Source: Aequorivita sp. (GTDB taxonomy: Bacteria > Bacteroidota > Bacteroidia > Flavobacteriales > Flavobacteriaceae). Taken from it: a stretch of DNA of 64,000 bases. The stretch spans positions 1 through 64,000 of the forward strand of contig JAUYGY010000020.1 of assembly GCA_030690315.1 (NCBI GenBank). Reading direction: 5' to 3'. Positions 9,330 to 17,710 of the stretch are shown here, piece by piece. The notes under the pieces were generated by a model. It had not been told where the DNA came from. It searched no databases and was given only the letters and a program-made list of their open reading frames with translations. The position numbers and the translations under genes are program-made. How positions within the stretch are numbered: position 1 is the first letter of the stretch; every line of letters begins with the position of its first letter.

Positions 9330-9986
9330 ATGCGAAAGCAATTTGTCTTTATACTTTTTTTATGTTTTGGATTTAGTTCCTTTGCCCAGATTGGTGCAGT
9401 AATAGGAAATAATAATAGGCATAAAGAACATATTCCCAAAAAGCACAAAACCGCTTTTTCTACTTTAAAACTTGCGAATGCAATCACAAAAGATGCAACT
9501 TCGGACAAAGACAAGGTTTTTGCAATCTATAAATGGATAACTTCCAATATTTCCTATGACAACGAATTGAGGTTAAGTTCCAAACTTCAGAAAGAATTTT
9601 ATACTTCCGAAGAAAATGTACTGAAAAAAGTTTTGGAGCGTAAAATGGCGCTTTGCGGGGGTTATGCGTTTCTCTTTAAAAGTCTTTGCGAAAACGTTGG
9701 GGTTTCTGCCGAAGTAGTTCACGGATTTACAAAAGATTATTCGGGTAAAATTCAAAAGAACAAACAACCCACCCATACTTGGAGCGCTGTAAAGTTGAAT
9801 GGACAATGGCAATTGCTGGATATAACTTGGGCCATAAGTTATGGCAACAAAAATGGCCCGGATGACTACTGGTTTTTAACAAAGCCTGCTAATTTTATTC
9901 TTTCCCACTATCCGGAAGATAGAAAGTGGATTTTATTGGGAAGTCCTATTTCCTTTTCAGAATTTCAAAAACACGCCATAAAATAA
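9330..9986 (+). CDS. Exported transglutaminase-like (cysteine protease fold) protein
   Basis: 218 residues from the ATG at 9330, preferred over a GTG two codons upstream; a signal peptide follows (MRKQFVFILFLCFGFSSFAQ). The transglutaminase-core triad is visible: Cys109 in MALCGGYAF, His149 in PTHTWSAV and Asp164 in LLDITWA, in the right order and spacing for the TGc/kyphoscoliosis-peptidase-like family. Family members act as transglutaminases, peptidases or crosslinkers in the periplasm; the substrate here is unknown. The gene is convergent with rpmA, with a shared terminator between them. Confidence 0.8.
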   Translation: MRKQFVFILFLCFGFSSFAQIGAVIGNNNRHKEHIPKKHKTAFSTLKLANAITKDATSDKDKVFAIYKWITSNISYDNELRLSSKLQKEFYTSEENVLKKVLERKMALCGGYAFLFKSLCENVGVSAEVVHGFTKDYSGKIQKNKQPTHTWSAVKLNGQWQLLDITWAISYGNKNGPDDYWFLTKPANFILSHYPEDRKWILLGSPISFSEFQKHAIK

Positions 9987-10016
9987 AAAACCTCCACATT
10001 TCTGTGAAGGTTTTCT
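9987..10016. terminator. Bidirectional terminator between the transglutaminase-like gene and rpmA
   Basis: AAAACCTCCACA faces TGTGAAGGTTTT around a short loop with one mismatch in the stem. A-rich and T-rich flanks allow termination on both strands. Confidence 0.7.
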
Positions 10017-10038
10017 GTTTTATCAAAACAAGTTTGAA

Positions 10039-10302
10039 CTATGCTTCAGCGTTTGGAACGATGGAAACGTAGCTCTTGTTATCTCTCTTTTTGGTAAATT
10101 TCACCAATCCATCCACTTGTGCATGCAAGGTATGATCTTTACCACCATATACGTTCTCACCAGGGTGATGTGTATATCCTCTTTGTCTTACGATGATATT
10201 TCCTGCAATAGCAGCCTGTCCACCGAAAATCTTAACGCCAAGACGTTTCGATTCAGATTCGCGACCGTTTTTGGAACTACCAACTCCTTTTTTGTGAGCC
10301 AT
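10039..10302 (-). CDS. rpmA: 50S ribosomal protein L27 (bL27)
   Basis: 87 residues beginning [16 protein letters not shown], the usual L27 start whose N-terminal arm reaches the peptidyl transferase centre, followed by the GG(Q)..GNIIVRQRG and HPG core. No N-terminal cleavable extension of the Firmicutes type is present. It is 31 bp downstream of rplU on the same strand, the conserved rplU-rpmA order. Confidence 0.97.
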   Translation of the reverse strand: MAHKKGVGSSKNGRESESKRLGVKIFGGQAAIAGNIIVRQRGYTHHPGENVYGGKDHTLHAQVDGLVKFTKKRDNKSYVSIVPNAEA

Positions 10303-10333
10303 GGTTTATAAATTTTTAATTAATGATTTCGGT

Positions 10334-11071
10334 TTATTTGTTTTTCAACAATGCCTTTGCTTGCTTTACCCATTCATCAGTTTCAATCTTATCGCGGGTA
10401 ATCCCCTCGATAGCTGAAAGCTCTTCACGGTCTGCAGCCTTAAGTTTGCTAATTTGCTCGAAGGTATAAATACCAAGTTCGTTCAATTTTTCTTCGTAAA
10501 CTGGACCAATTCCGTTGATCAATTTAAGATCATCGGCATCGGCTTTTAGCGCGGTACCAATACTGTGAAGCACTTTATCGATGTTTATTTCGATGTTTGC
10601 ATCCTCAGCGCGGTGCTCGGCACGGCTCACAAGATTTTCGCTAACCTCAACTTCTGTTTTGGACTTTGGAGCCTCTTTTTTTGGTTCAGCTTTAGCGGCT
10701 GGCTTGGTTTCTTTTTTTGGAGCAGCTGGTTTAGCTTCTTCCTTTTCTTTCTTGCCTCCTGAGGCAATGATGCTTTCAATTATTATTTCAGAAAGATACT
10801 GACGGTGACCGTTTTTCTTACGGAAACCTTTTCTTCTTTTCTTTTTGAAAACAATAACTTTGTCACCTTTTAGGTGTCTTACGACTTTAGCTCCAATAAG
10901 AGCGCCGTCTATAGCCGGGGCGCCAATGGTTATAGTGTCTCCGTCACCAATTAGAAGGACATTGTCAAAAGACACTGTTTTACCTTCTTCTACTGGCAAA
11001 CGATGAACAAAAACCTTTTGGTCTTTTGCAACTTTAATTTGCTGCCCTGCTATCTCTACAATTGCGTACAT
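10334..11071 (-). CDS. rplU: 50S ribosomal protein L21 with fused C-terminal HhH domain
   Basis: 245 residues, more than twice the usual L21 length of about 103. Residues 1-105 are a complete L21 (MYAIVEIAGQQIKV start; KVIVFKKKRRKGFRKKNGHRQ near its end). A lysine/alanine/proline-rich linker (about 106-145) follows, then a domain (about 165-245) with DLKLINGIGPVYEEKLNELG and a second LSAIEGI repeat, typical helix-hairpin-helix DNA/RNA-binding motifs. The frame is continuous and ends at a normal stop, so it is a true fusion and not a frameshift. The extra domain may contact rRNA or nucleic acid; its role is unknown. A good promoter lies upstream. Confidence 0.93.
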   Translation of the reverse strand: MYAIVEIAGQQIKVAKDQKVFVHRLPVEEGKTVSFDNVLLIGDGDTITIGAPAIDGALIGAKVVRHLKGDKVIVFKKKRRKGFRKKNGHRQYLSEIIIESIIASGGKKEKEEAKPAAPKKETKPAAKAEPKKEAPKSKTEVEVSENLVSRAEHRAEDANIEINIDKVLHSIGTALKADADDLKLINGIGPVYEEKLNELGIYTFEQISKLKAADREELSAIEGITRDKIETDEWVKQAKALLKNK

Positions 11072-11130
11072 AGCGAATCGTTTATAAATTAGTTAAACAA
11101 AATGCTTTCACCGTCCGGTAAAAGCGGGTG

Positions 11131-11161
11131 CAAATATAAATTTTAAAAAGGAAACAACAAA
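11131..11161 (-). promoter_or_regulatory. Promoter for rplU-rpmA
   Basis: Read on the minus strand, TTTG (11161-11158) is followed after 19 bp by TATATTTG (11138-11131), an exact fit to the Bacteroidota promoter consensus, about 60 bp before the L21 start. The rest of the 209-bp gap (11162-11280) is AT-rich with GGAAT-type direct repeats and no gene. Confidence 0.7.
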
Positions 11162-11280
11162 GTGTTTTTTATTTAATCTTTTCAGAACCAATTATCCAAG
11201 TAGTGAGGCTTTATTTTTTTTGAAATTTATAGACTTTTTGGACGTTTTTGGAATATGGAATTTGTGATTTGGAATTTTTA

Positions 11281-11736
11281 TTAAAGGGTATTCCTGTTTC
11301 CATCTTGGGTGTTCCAAGAATTTTTGAGAAGTTGCATAAAGGCAAGCGTTAAAATCAAGCTAGTAGCAAACCCCATTATCAACAATGAAATGAGTAACAT
11401 AAATGTGCCTAACTCGTATTCAAGATTCCAAGCGTCCATAATATGTGCGGCAAATTCAGTATCAATTTGGTACATGTAGATTGCCATAAATATTACGAAA
11501 ATTATTGTAGCAATACCTCCGCAAAGAAGACCTACCTCAAATCCTTTCTCATATTTTAATTTAGTTTTGTGGGAATTGTAATGCTTTATGGCCATAAACA
11601 TCCCGCCTCCGTAAATTAGGCCGTTAGCTGCACTCAAAACGGGATATTGATGTAATCCAACCAATTTTAAAAAAAGAAAATAGGCAATCAAAATTACTGC
11701 AATCCCGATACCATAGCGTGAATATACTTTGAACAT
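11281..11736 (-). CDS. DUF4199 membrane protein
   Basis: About 151 residues from the ATG at 11736 (a GTG six codons upstream is less likely). Four hydrophobic helices are visible, and the central segment GLIYGGGMFMAIKHY...YEKGFEVGLLCGGIATIIF is typical of DUF4199, a Bacteroidota-specific inner-membrane family without known function. It stands alone between rplU-rpmA and gldD on the same strand. Nothing in the sequence points to a transported substrate or enzymatic activity. Confidence 0.75.
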   Translation of the reverse strand: MFKVYSRYGIGIAVILIAYFLFLKLVGLHQYPVLSAANGLIYGGGMFMAIKHYNSHKTKLKYEKGFEVGLLCGGIATIIFVIFMAIYMYQIDTEFAAHIMDAWNLEYELGTFMLLISLLIMGFATSLILTLAFMQLLKNSWNTQDGNRNTL

Positions 11737-11828
11737 AATTGATAGTTTTAACACTCAAAAGTTACAAAAACTTGCCCTATCATTTGCAAATGCTTTGTTA
11801 ACTTTTTTGAGGCCCGCTGGAAATCACG

Positions 11829-12392
11829 TTATTCCCAAGTAATTGTTTCCATCAATTTCCGGATGTCCTCACGCAGGTAAACCACGGCTGGATAGATGGA
11901 GTCGAAGTTGGGTTTGGCATCAAAATACAGGGCTCCGTTCAAAAAATGGTTGATGCTATCGGTAACGTAAAATTCGGCTTGTGTGGCGGCGTTTCCGTTT
12001 ATCATATAGAACATTCCGTACACTTTTTTGTCCGGGTTCACAAAAGGTTGTTCGGGAATGCTGTTTGCTTTAATGGTATGATCGTACGCCAGTTTTTGGG
12101 CATCTTGTAACAACGAATCCAAATTGTTGCTTTTCACATCGCGATATGTCAAATATAAAGTGGCCTTCATATTTGGGTAATTGATGTTAATGCCACAATT
12201 TTTCTTTTTTATCAAAGTTGCTTTTCCGTTCATTTCAAAGGAATACGGACAATCTGAATCCACCTTTTTATAATCTGGTTTTGGGTAGTTTAGGCTTAGC
12301 ATTGCCGATGGTTTTATCAAAACATCATCTTCGCAGGACGCAAAAAGAAATAAAGAGGAAACAAAAAAGAAAAAGAGGCTATTTATTTTCAA
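11829..12392 (-). CDS. gldD: Gliding motility lipoprotein GldD
   Basis: 187 residues with a lipoprotein signal (SSLFLFASC, lipid attachment at Cys20). The DCPYSFEMNG, NCGININYPNMKATLYLTYR and YDHTIKANSIPEQPF segments are characteristic of GldD, required for gliding motility in Flavobacterium and tied to the type IX secretion/gliding machinery. It overlaps the 3' end of gldE by 14 bp, which implies translational coupling. The order mutY-ssb-gldE-gldD is the conserved flavobacterial arrangement and strengthens the call. Confidence 0.92.
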   Translation of the reverse strand: MKINSLFFFFVSSLFLFASCEDDVLIKPSAMLSLNYPKPDYKKVDSDCPYSFEMNGKATLIKKKNCGININYPNMKATLYLTYRDVKSNNLDSLLQDAQKLAYDHTIKANSIPEQPFVNPDKKVYGMFYMINGNAATQAEFYVTDSINHFLNGALYFDAKPNFDSIYPAVVYLREDIRKLMETITWE

Positions 12393-13698
12393 TGGTAAGT
12401 TTTATTTGTTTGATGCGCTTGCCTTCAAACGCTTCAATGGTAAACGCATAATTGTTGAAAGATATTACTTCGTTTTTCTTCGGAAAGCCTTTTGAAATTT
12501 CTAAAACAAATCCGGCTACGGTTTCTGCTTCGCCTTTTTCGTCCTCAAAAATTGCGGGATCTTCGGGTTTTATTACTTTATAGAAATCCTTCAACGGGGT
12601 TTTTCCTTCAAATACAAACGTATTATCGTCCAATTTTGAAAAAATCAAATCCTCGTCGTCAAATTCGTCGCTAATTTCGCCCACTATTTCTTCAATAATA
12701 TCTTCCAAAGAAATCAATCCGCTGGTACCGCCATATTCATCAACCACAATGGCAAGGTGCATTTTCATTTCTTTAAATTCGTTCAGCAAATCGTCCAGTT
12801 TTTTATTTTCGGGAACAAAGTAGGCTTCACGCTTCAGTATTTTCCAATCCAAGTTTTTTCGATCTGTATAGGGAATCAAATCCTTCACATACAAAATTCC
12901 GGTAATGGTGTCGATGTTGTCTTTATAAACGGGAATTCGCGAATAGCCTTTTTGGATAATTTCTGGCAGAATTTCTTTGAAAGACTGCTCTTCATTGAGG
13001 GCGAAAATATCCATACGGTTTTTCATTACCTGTTTGGTATCGGTATTTCCGAAGGTAACAATACCCTGCAGAATTTTCTGTTCTTCGTGGGTGGTGTCAT
13101 TGTTTGAAAGCTCCAGCGCTTGCGAAAGATGGTTCACGCTTATGTTTGATCTTTGCTTGCCGTATTTCGCGTGTAAATAAATTGTTGCTGAACGCATTGG
13201 CAAACTGATTGGCGAAAGTAACGTATCCAAAATATTTAATGGTTGCGCCATAAAAACGGCGAACGAAATACGGTTTCGGTTTGCATAGATTTTCGGAAGA
13301 ATTTCACCAAAAAGAAGTATAAAAAAAGTTATAACGCCCACTTCAACTATAAAGCGAACATCAATACCGTAAAAATTTGATTGAATTCCCGAGAAAAGTG
13401 CATCGCTCATGGAATCGAAAAGAAGCACGATGGCAATATTTATGAAATTGTTTGCGACTAATATCGTGGCCAATAATTTCTTCGGTCTTTCCAGCAACCG
13501 CTGTACTATTCCCAGTTTTTTGGCGATGGACTTTTCCTCGTTCGTTTCAAAATCAGAAGGTGTTAACGAAAAGAAGGCCACTTCTGCTCCTGAAATAACG
13601 GCAGAACAGAATAATAAAACAAAGATTAAAACACCACTTGTAATTTGGGTGAAGTCTAATGCGTTGAAAAAGAGTAAACCAGGGGGTTCCGTGTCCAA
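12379..13698 (-). CDS. gldE: Gliding motility-associated protein GldE (CNNM/CorC-like)
   Basis: 439 residues. An N-terminal DUF21/CNNM membrane domain (about 20-210, SGAEVAFFSLTP motif and three to four helices) is followed by a CBS pair (about 225-345, with GYSRIPVYKDNIDTITGILYVKDLI and LDDLLNEFKEMKMHLAIVVDEYGGTSGLISLEDIIEEIVGEI) and a C-terminal CorC/HlyC transporter-associated domain (about 360-435). GldE is a partner of GldD, linked to gliding by suppression genetics; paralogues are Mg/Co efflux-related. It overlaps gldD by 14 bp and follows ssb by 21 bp. Confidence 0.93.
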   Translation of the reverse strand: MDTEPPGLLFFNALDFTQITSGVLIFVLLFCSAVISGAEVAFFSLTPSDFETNEEKSIAKKLGIVQRLLERPKKLLATILVANNFINIAIVLLFDSMSDALFSGIQSNFYGIDVRFIVEVGVITFFILLFGEILPKIYANRNRISFAVFMAQPLNILDTLLSPISLPMRSATIYLHAKYGKQRSNISVNHLSQALELSNNDTTHEEQKILQGIVTFGNTDTKQVMKNRMDIFALNEEQSFKEILPEIIQKGYSRIPVYKDNIDTITGILYVKDLIPYTDRKNLDWKILKREAYFVPENKKLDDLLNEFKEMKMHLAIVVDEYGGTSGLISLEDIIEEIVGEISDEFDDEDLIFSKLDDNTFVFEGKTPLKDFYKVIKPEDPAIFEDEKGEAETVAGFVLEISKGFPKKNEVISFNNYAFTIEAFEGKRIKQIKLTIENK

Positions 13699-13719
13699 TT
13701 TATTGGGTTTAGTTAAACG

Positions 13720-14175
13720 TTAAAAAGGGAGATCGTCCTCTTCTTCAGAAACTGAATTGTTGTTTTGTGGTGCCAATGAAGGCTCAGGTTTCTGGGCGTT
13801 TTGTCCAGAATTGTTATTGGAAACAGTATTGCTTTCGCCTTTTGGGGTTAAAAAGGTAAAATCTGTACAGTGAATCTCGGTGCTGTATCTATCCAGCCCT
13901 TTGTCATCCTGCCATTTGCGGGTTTTTAAGCGACCCTCAATATAAACCATGTCACCCTTTTTCAAATATTTTTCACAGATTTCCGCGGCTTTGTTTCGCA
14001 CCACTATATTGTGCCATTCAGTGTTGATAACACGTTCGTTTGTGCTTTTGTTTGTATAGGTTTCATTGGTGGCGAGCGGGAAACGGCCCAAACTGTTTCC
14101 GCCTTCAAAATAATGCATTTTCACATCATCGCCCGTATGCCCAATCAACATTACTTTATTCAATGTTCCGCTCAT
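13720..14175 (-). CDS. ssb: Single-stranded DNA-binding protein
   Basis: 151 residues. The OB-fold (about 1-110) begins SGTLNKVMLIGHTGDDV and includes the TEWHNIVVRNKAAEICEKYLKKGDMVYIEGRLKTR segment. A disordered Gln/Asn/Pro-rich linker leads to the acidic tip EEEDDLPF, which recruits repair and replication proteins in all bacterial SSBs. Lies between mutY and gldE on the same strand. Confidence 0.96.
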   Translation of the reverse strand: MSGTLNKVMLIGHTGDDVKMHYFEGGNSLGRFPLATNETYTNKSTNERVINTEWHNIVVRNKAAEICEKYLKKGDMVYIEGRLKTRKWQDDKGLDRYSTEIHCTDFTFLTPKGESNTVSNNNSGQNAQKPEPSLAPQNNNSVSEEEDDLPF

Positions 14176-14285
14176 AATTGTTTCTTTTGCAATTTGTGCA
14201 AAGGTAGATTTTGCGTTTTAAATATAAGGAATTTTTAAATTTTTATAACAATTGATTTCCCGTTGCTATAATAAAGACGGAACAA

Positions 14286-15368
14286 TCAATAATTTTCAAA
14301 AAAATCTGAAACAAAATTTCCTATCAAAACTGGGACGGCGTAATTTTTCACTTCGGAAACTGGAATTGTATTTTCCGTTGCTTCCGCATGTTTGCCGAGG
14401 CGGGAGGTTTCAATAATCCAAAAATGGGTGTTTAAATGTTGGTGCGAAAGCTTATGTATAACTGGTTTTTCACTGTAAAGCGAAATGTTTTCAATATTGA
14501 TTTCATCGGTAAAATCCTTAAACTGCTGATGTTTTTGCAAGGTTGAAAGATTTATTTCTTCCGAAGTTTCAATCAATGGAAATTCATAAAGCTTGTGCCA
14601 AATTCCTTTTCCGTTGCGCTGTTTCAAAACAGTGCGCTCATTTTCAGAAAGAAATACCAAGTAGTTGAAAAATCTAACCTTTACAGGTTTCGCCTTGATT
14701 TTCACGGGAAGCATTGCCACTTTTTTCTGCTGAAATGCGACGCAGCTATCGTTGAAAATGCAGGTTGGGCAATCTGGTTTTTGAGGCATACAGAAACGCG
14801 CGCCAAACTCCATAATGGCTTGGTTGAAAGCGCCGGGTTGATCTTTATCAATTAATTCTTGCGCGAGTTGCTTAAATTCTTTTTGCCCGCTGGATGTATT
14901 TATAGGAGTAGAAATTCCAAAAAAACGGGAAAGCACGCGATACACATTTCCATCAACCACCGCTTCGGGCTTATTGAAAGAGATACTGGCAATGGCGCTC
15001 GCGGTATAATCGCCCACCCCTTTTAGTTTTAATAAATCTTTGTAGTTGTTCGGAAAAATGCCATTCATTTCTTCGGCAACCATTTTTGCGGTGGCGTGAA
15101 GGTTTCGGGCGCGGGAATAATAGCCAAGGCCTTGCCAAAGTTTTAAAACTTCATCATCGGGCGCATTGGCTAAATCTTCAATTTTTGGATAGGCTTCAAC
15201 GAACTTCAAATAGTAGGGCAAACCTTGCAAAACACGGGTTTGCTGAAGCATAATTTCCGAAAGCCAAATGTTGTAAGGGTTTGTTGTATTTCGCCATGGC
15301 AACTCGCGTTTATTTTGTAAATACCACAAAATGAGTTTGTTGGAAAAATTTAGGACAATTTTGGGCAT
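14286..15368 (-). CDS. mutY: A/G-specific adenine glycosylase
   Basis: 360 residues. Catalytic Glu38 is in WLSEIMLQQTRV, the helix-hairpin-helix LKGVGDYTASAI is at about 115-126, and catalytic Asp139 is in VVDGNVYRVLSR. The [4Fe-4S] cluster cysteines are C193, C200, C203 and C209 in the canonical C-x6-C-x2-C-x5-C spacing. The C-terminal NUDIX-like domain (about 225-350) recognises 8-oxoG. It removes adenine mispaired with 8-oxoguanine. Divergent from the HU gene. Confidence 0.96.
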   Translation of the reverse strand: MPKIVLNFSNKLILWYLQNKRELPWRNTTNPYNIWLSEIMLQQTRVLQGLPYYLKFVEAYPKIEDLANAPDDEVLKLWQGLGYYSRARNLHATAKMVAEEMNGIFPNNYKDLLKLKGVGDYTASAIASISFNKPEAVVDGNVYRVLSRFFGISTPINTSSGQKEFKQLAQELIDKDQPGAFNQAIMEFGARFCMPQKPDCPTCIFNDSCVAFQQKKVAMLPVKIKAKPVKVRFFNYLVFLSENERTVLKQRNGKGIWHKLYEFPLIETSEEINLSTLQKHQQFKDFTDEINIENISLYSEKPVIHKLSHQHLNTHFWIIETSRLGKHAEATENTIPVSEVKNYAVPVLIGNFVSDFFENY

Positions 15369-15413
15369 TGTGTAAAATTAATCTATATACCTTTAAATTT
15401 TAAAGGATTAAGG

Positions 15414-15446
15414 TTTGAATTATTGATTTTAAAATATGTATATTTG
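15414..15446 (+). promoter_or_regulatory. Promoter for the HU gene
   Basis: TTTG (15414-15417), 21-bp spacer, TATATTTG (15439-15446): fits the Bacteroidota consensus. It lies 49 bp upstream of the HU start in the divergent region with mutY. Confidence 0.65.
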
Positions 15447-15495
15447 CGGTCTCAAAAAAAACTAGTAAAGGAAAATTAATTAAAATTTAAAAGTA

Positions 15496-15786
15496 ATGAC
15501 TAAAGCAGATATTGTAGCTAAGATTTCAGAAAAATTAGGAATGGAAAAGAATGAAGTTCAAGCTACTGTTGAAACCTTTATGGATGAAGTTAAGAATTCA
15601 TTAGAAGGTGGTGACAACGTTTATTTAAGAGGTTTTGGAAGCTTCATTATCAAAACAAGAGCTGAGAAAACAGGAAGAAACATTTCGAAAAACACAACCA
15701 TTAAAATACCAGCCCACAATATTCCGGCTTTTAAACCTGCAAAGATTTTTGTTGAAGGTGTAAAAACAAACGTGGACGTAAAATAA
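15496..15786 (+). CDS. hup: HU-family DNA-binding protein
   Basis: 96 residues: dimerisation helices (MTKADIVAKISEKLGMEKNEVQATVETFMDEVKNSL), the VYLRGFGSFIIKTRAEKTGRNISKNTTIKIPAHNIPAFKPAKIF signature with the beta arm around RNISKNTTIKIPAH, and a short C-terminal helix. It bends and compacts DNA in the nucleoid. The gene starts behind a good promoter and is followed by a hairpin and a tiny ribosomal-type gene. Confidence 0.95.
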   Translation: MTKADIVAKISEKLGMEKNEVQATVETFMDEVKNSLEGGDNVYLRGFGSFIIKTRAEKTGRNISKNTTIKIPAHNIPAFKPAKIFVEGVKTNVDVK

Positions 15787-15798
15787 TAATAATAACCC

Positions 15799-15819
15799 GT
15801 CCCGAAGTTAATTCGGGAC
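15799..15819. repeat. Perfect 8-bp hairpin between HU and the small basic gene
   Basis: GTCCCGAA and TTCGGGAC pair around a 5-nt loop, 12 bp after the HU stop. It lacks a U-tract, so it may be an RNA processing/stability hairpin or a dispersed palindrome rather than a terminator. Confidence 0.5.
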
Positions 15820-15838
15820 ATTAATAAAAGACTTTAGT

Positions 15839-15931
15839 ATGCCAAGCGGTAAAAAAAGAAAAAGACATAAGGTAGCGACTCACAAGCGCAAGAAGAGACG
15901 TCGCGCTAACCGCCACAAAAAGAAAAAGTAG
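15839..15931 (+). CDS. 30-residue basic protein, probably ribosomal protein bL38
   Basis: ATG at 15839 opens a 30-codon frame (begins MPSGKKRKRHKVATHKRKK, ends RHKKKK) ending in TAG at 15929-15931. About 60% of residues are Lys or Arg, as in small rRNA-stabilising proteins such as bL34, bL36 and bTHX. Bacteroidota carry a tiny lineage-specific 50S protein, bL38, seen in the Flavobacterium johnsoniae ribosome structure; size and composition here fit it, but I identify it from memory of the family and not by alignment. The 12-bp stem of a terminator overlaps the last codons. It lies 52 bp after HU, so it could be read from the HU promoter. Confidence 0.65.
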   Translation: MPSGKKRKRHKVATHKRKKRRRANRHKKKK

Positions 15932-15950
15932 TTTCTAAACTACTTTTTCT
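15923..15950 (+). terminator. Intrinsic terminator overlapping the end of the small basic gene
   Basis: AAAAAGTAGTTT and AAACTACTTTTT pair perfectly over 12 bp; the left arm includes the last codons and the TAG stop of the 30-residue gene. The T-tract follows directly. Confidence 0.8.
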
Positions 15951-16112
15951 GTTTTAAAAGTGTTTCGGGAATTCTGCCTTTTTGGCGCTTTTTTCCGAAT
16001 AAAACAAACGAAAAATCGTTCTTTGAAAATGAAATTGCAGCAACCGGCTTTTGGTTTTGGTGCAGTTTCGCCGGGTTTTTGAATAAAACCTGTGAAAAAT
16101 ATTGTTTAATTA

Positions 16113-16129
16113 GTCCGCCTTAGGCGGAC
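16113..16129 (+). promoter_or_regulatory. Hairpin in the leader of the RNase G gene
   Basis: GTCCGCC-TTA-GGCGGAC forms a perfect 7-bp, GC-rich stem with a 3-nt loop, ending 17 bp before the GTG start in otherwise AT-rich DNA. It could be a cleavage or autoregulation site in the mRNA leader or a dispersed palindrome. The rest of 15951-16146 shows no gene. Confidence 0.4.
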
Positions 16130-16146
16130 CACAAAATTAATGTAAC

Positions 16147-17709
16147 GTGAACTACGAATTATTTATTAGGTCCGGTCCACAAGAAGTTGATTTTGCCCTT
16201 TTAAAAGATGGAAAACTTATAGAGCTCCACAAAGAAGAAGAGGACAACAATTTTACGGTTGGCGACATATTTCTTGCCAAAATCCGTAAAACCGTTCCCG
16301 GTCTAAACGCCGCTTTTGTGAATGTAGGGTATGAGAAAGATGGTTTTTTACACTATCACGATCTTGGCCCAAAAGTGCTTTCACAATTGAAATTTGTGAA
16401 AAGCGTTACCTCAGGTAAGCTAAAGGATTATTCCTTGAATAATTTTCCATTCGAAAAAGAGATTGATAAGCACGGCAACTTAAATGATGCCTTAAAAAGC
16501 AATCAATCCATCTTGGTTCAAATTGTAAAAGAACCCATTTCCACCAAAGGACCACGTATTAGTTCCGAGCTTTCTATAGCCGGAAGATATATAGTGCTGG
16601 TTCCATTTTCAGACCGCGTTTCTGTTTCACAAAAAATAGAAAGCAACGAAGAAAAAGACAGGTTAAAACGCTTGATAACAAGCATTAAACCAAAAGGATT
16701 TGGCGTTATTATTCGCACCGTAGCCGAGGGCAAAAAAGTAGCAGAACTGGACAAAGATTTACAGAACCTTACCGAACGCTGGACGGCGATGTGTAAGAAG
16801 CTACATGGGGCGCACCACCCTTCAAAAGTGCTAAGCGAGTTAAACCGGGGAGCCTCTATTATCCGTGATATGTTTAATGATTCATTTTCTGCAATACATA
16901 TTGACGATGAGACCCTATACTTGAAAATAAAAGATTATGTGCAGGAAATTGCACCTTCGAAAAAAGACAATATCGTAAAGTTTTATGATTCCAATGTTCC
17001 GATGTTTGAGAAATTCGGCATCGACAGGCAGATCAAGACTTCCTTCGGAAAAACAGTATCAGGTAGCAAAGGAGCCTACTTGGTTATAGAACACACCGAA
17101 GCAATGCACGTAATAGACGTGAACAGTGGTAACCGAAGCAACAAGCAAAAAACACAAGAAGGCACAGCCATGGAAGTGAATATGATTGCCGCCACCGAGG
17201 TGGCAAGACAGCTAAGGTTGCGCGATATGGGAGGAATTATTGTGGTAGATTTTATTGATTTGGCAAATGCCAATCACCGCAAAGATCTCTACAACCACCT
17301 TCGTGAAGAAATGAAGGATGATAGGGCAAAGCACAAAATACTCCCGCCAAGTAAATTTGGGCTGATACAGATAACCAGACAGCGTGTTCGTCCAGAAATG
17401 AACATCAAAACACGCGAGGAGGATCCTAATTCAACCGGGATTGGTGGCGATGAAAATGGCGAAATTGAAGCGCCAATTATCGTTATCAACAGAATAAACG
17501 AAGAGGTGAAACGCCTTTTCACAAAAGACTATAAAAAGATAACCTTAAACACCCATCCTTTTATAGCGGCATTCTTAACAAAAGGATTCCCCAGTGTGCG
17601 AACCAAATGGTTTTTGGAGCACAAAAAATGGGTAAAAATCCAACCTCGGGATGCATATACGTATCTTGAATATCACTTTCACGATAAAGATGGTGAATTG
17701 ATAAAATAA
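16147..17709 (+). CDS. rng: Ribonuclease E/G family protein
   Basis: 520 residues from a GTG at 16147 (VNYELFIRS, the conserved family start). An S1-like RNA-binding domain spans about 35-125 (DIFLAKIRKTVPGLNAAFVNVG). The catalytic RNase E/G core includes HVIDVNSG and the Asp-rich metal site GGIIVVDFIDL, and a C-terminal LITRQRVRPE-like segment follows. The size is that of RNase G (no long disordered degradosome scaffold). It processes 16S rRNA 5' ends and initiates mRNA decay. Single gene with a strong terminator downstream. Confidence 0.94.
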   Translation: MNYELFIRSGPQEVDFALLKDGKLIELHKEEEDNNFTVGDIFLAKIRKTVPGLNAAFVNVGYEKDGFLHYHDLGPKVLSQLKFVKSVTSGKLKDYSLNNFPFEKEIDKHGNLNDALKSNQSILVQIVKEPISTKGPRISSELSIAGRYIVLVPFSDRVSVSQKIESNEEKDRLKRLITSIKPKGFGVIIRTVAEGKKVAELDKDLQNLTERWTAMCKKLHGAHHPSKVLSELNRGASIIRDMFNDSFSAIHIDDETLYLKIKDYVQEIAPSKKDNIVKFYDSNVPMFEKFGIDRQIKTSFGKTVSGSKGAYLVIEHTEAMHVIDVNSGNRSNKQKTQEGTAMEVNMIAATEVARQLRLRDMGGIIVVDFIDLANANHRKDLYNHLREEMKDDRAKHKILPPSKFGLIQITRQRVRPEMNIKTREEDPNSTGIGGDENGEIEAPIIVINRINEEVKRLFTKDYKKITLNTHPFIAAFLTKGFPSVRTKWFLEHKKWVKIQPRDAYTYLEYHFHDKDGELIK

Positions 17710-17710
17710 C

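Noticed and set aside
10565..10802. Plus-strand frames rich in Phe/Trp/Ser opposite rplU
   Set aside because: They are the antisense reading of the Lys/Ala/Pro linker of L21 and have no independent support.
13757..13812. Low-complexity tract in ssb considered as a repeat
   Set aside because: It encodes the usual disordered Gln/Asn-rich linker of SSB.
15799..15819. Hairpin after HU considered as an intrinsic terminator
   Set aside because: The stem is good but no T-run follows, and a much better terminator lies after the next small gene, so read-through is more likely.
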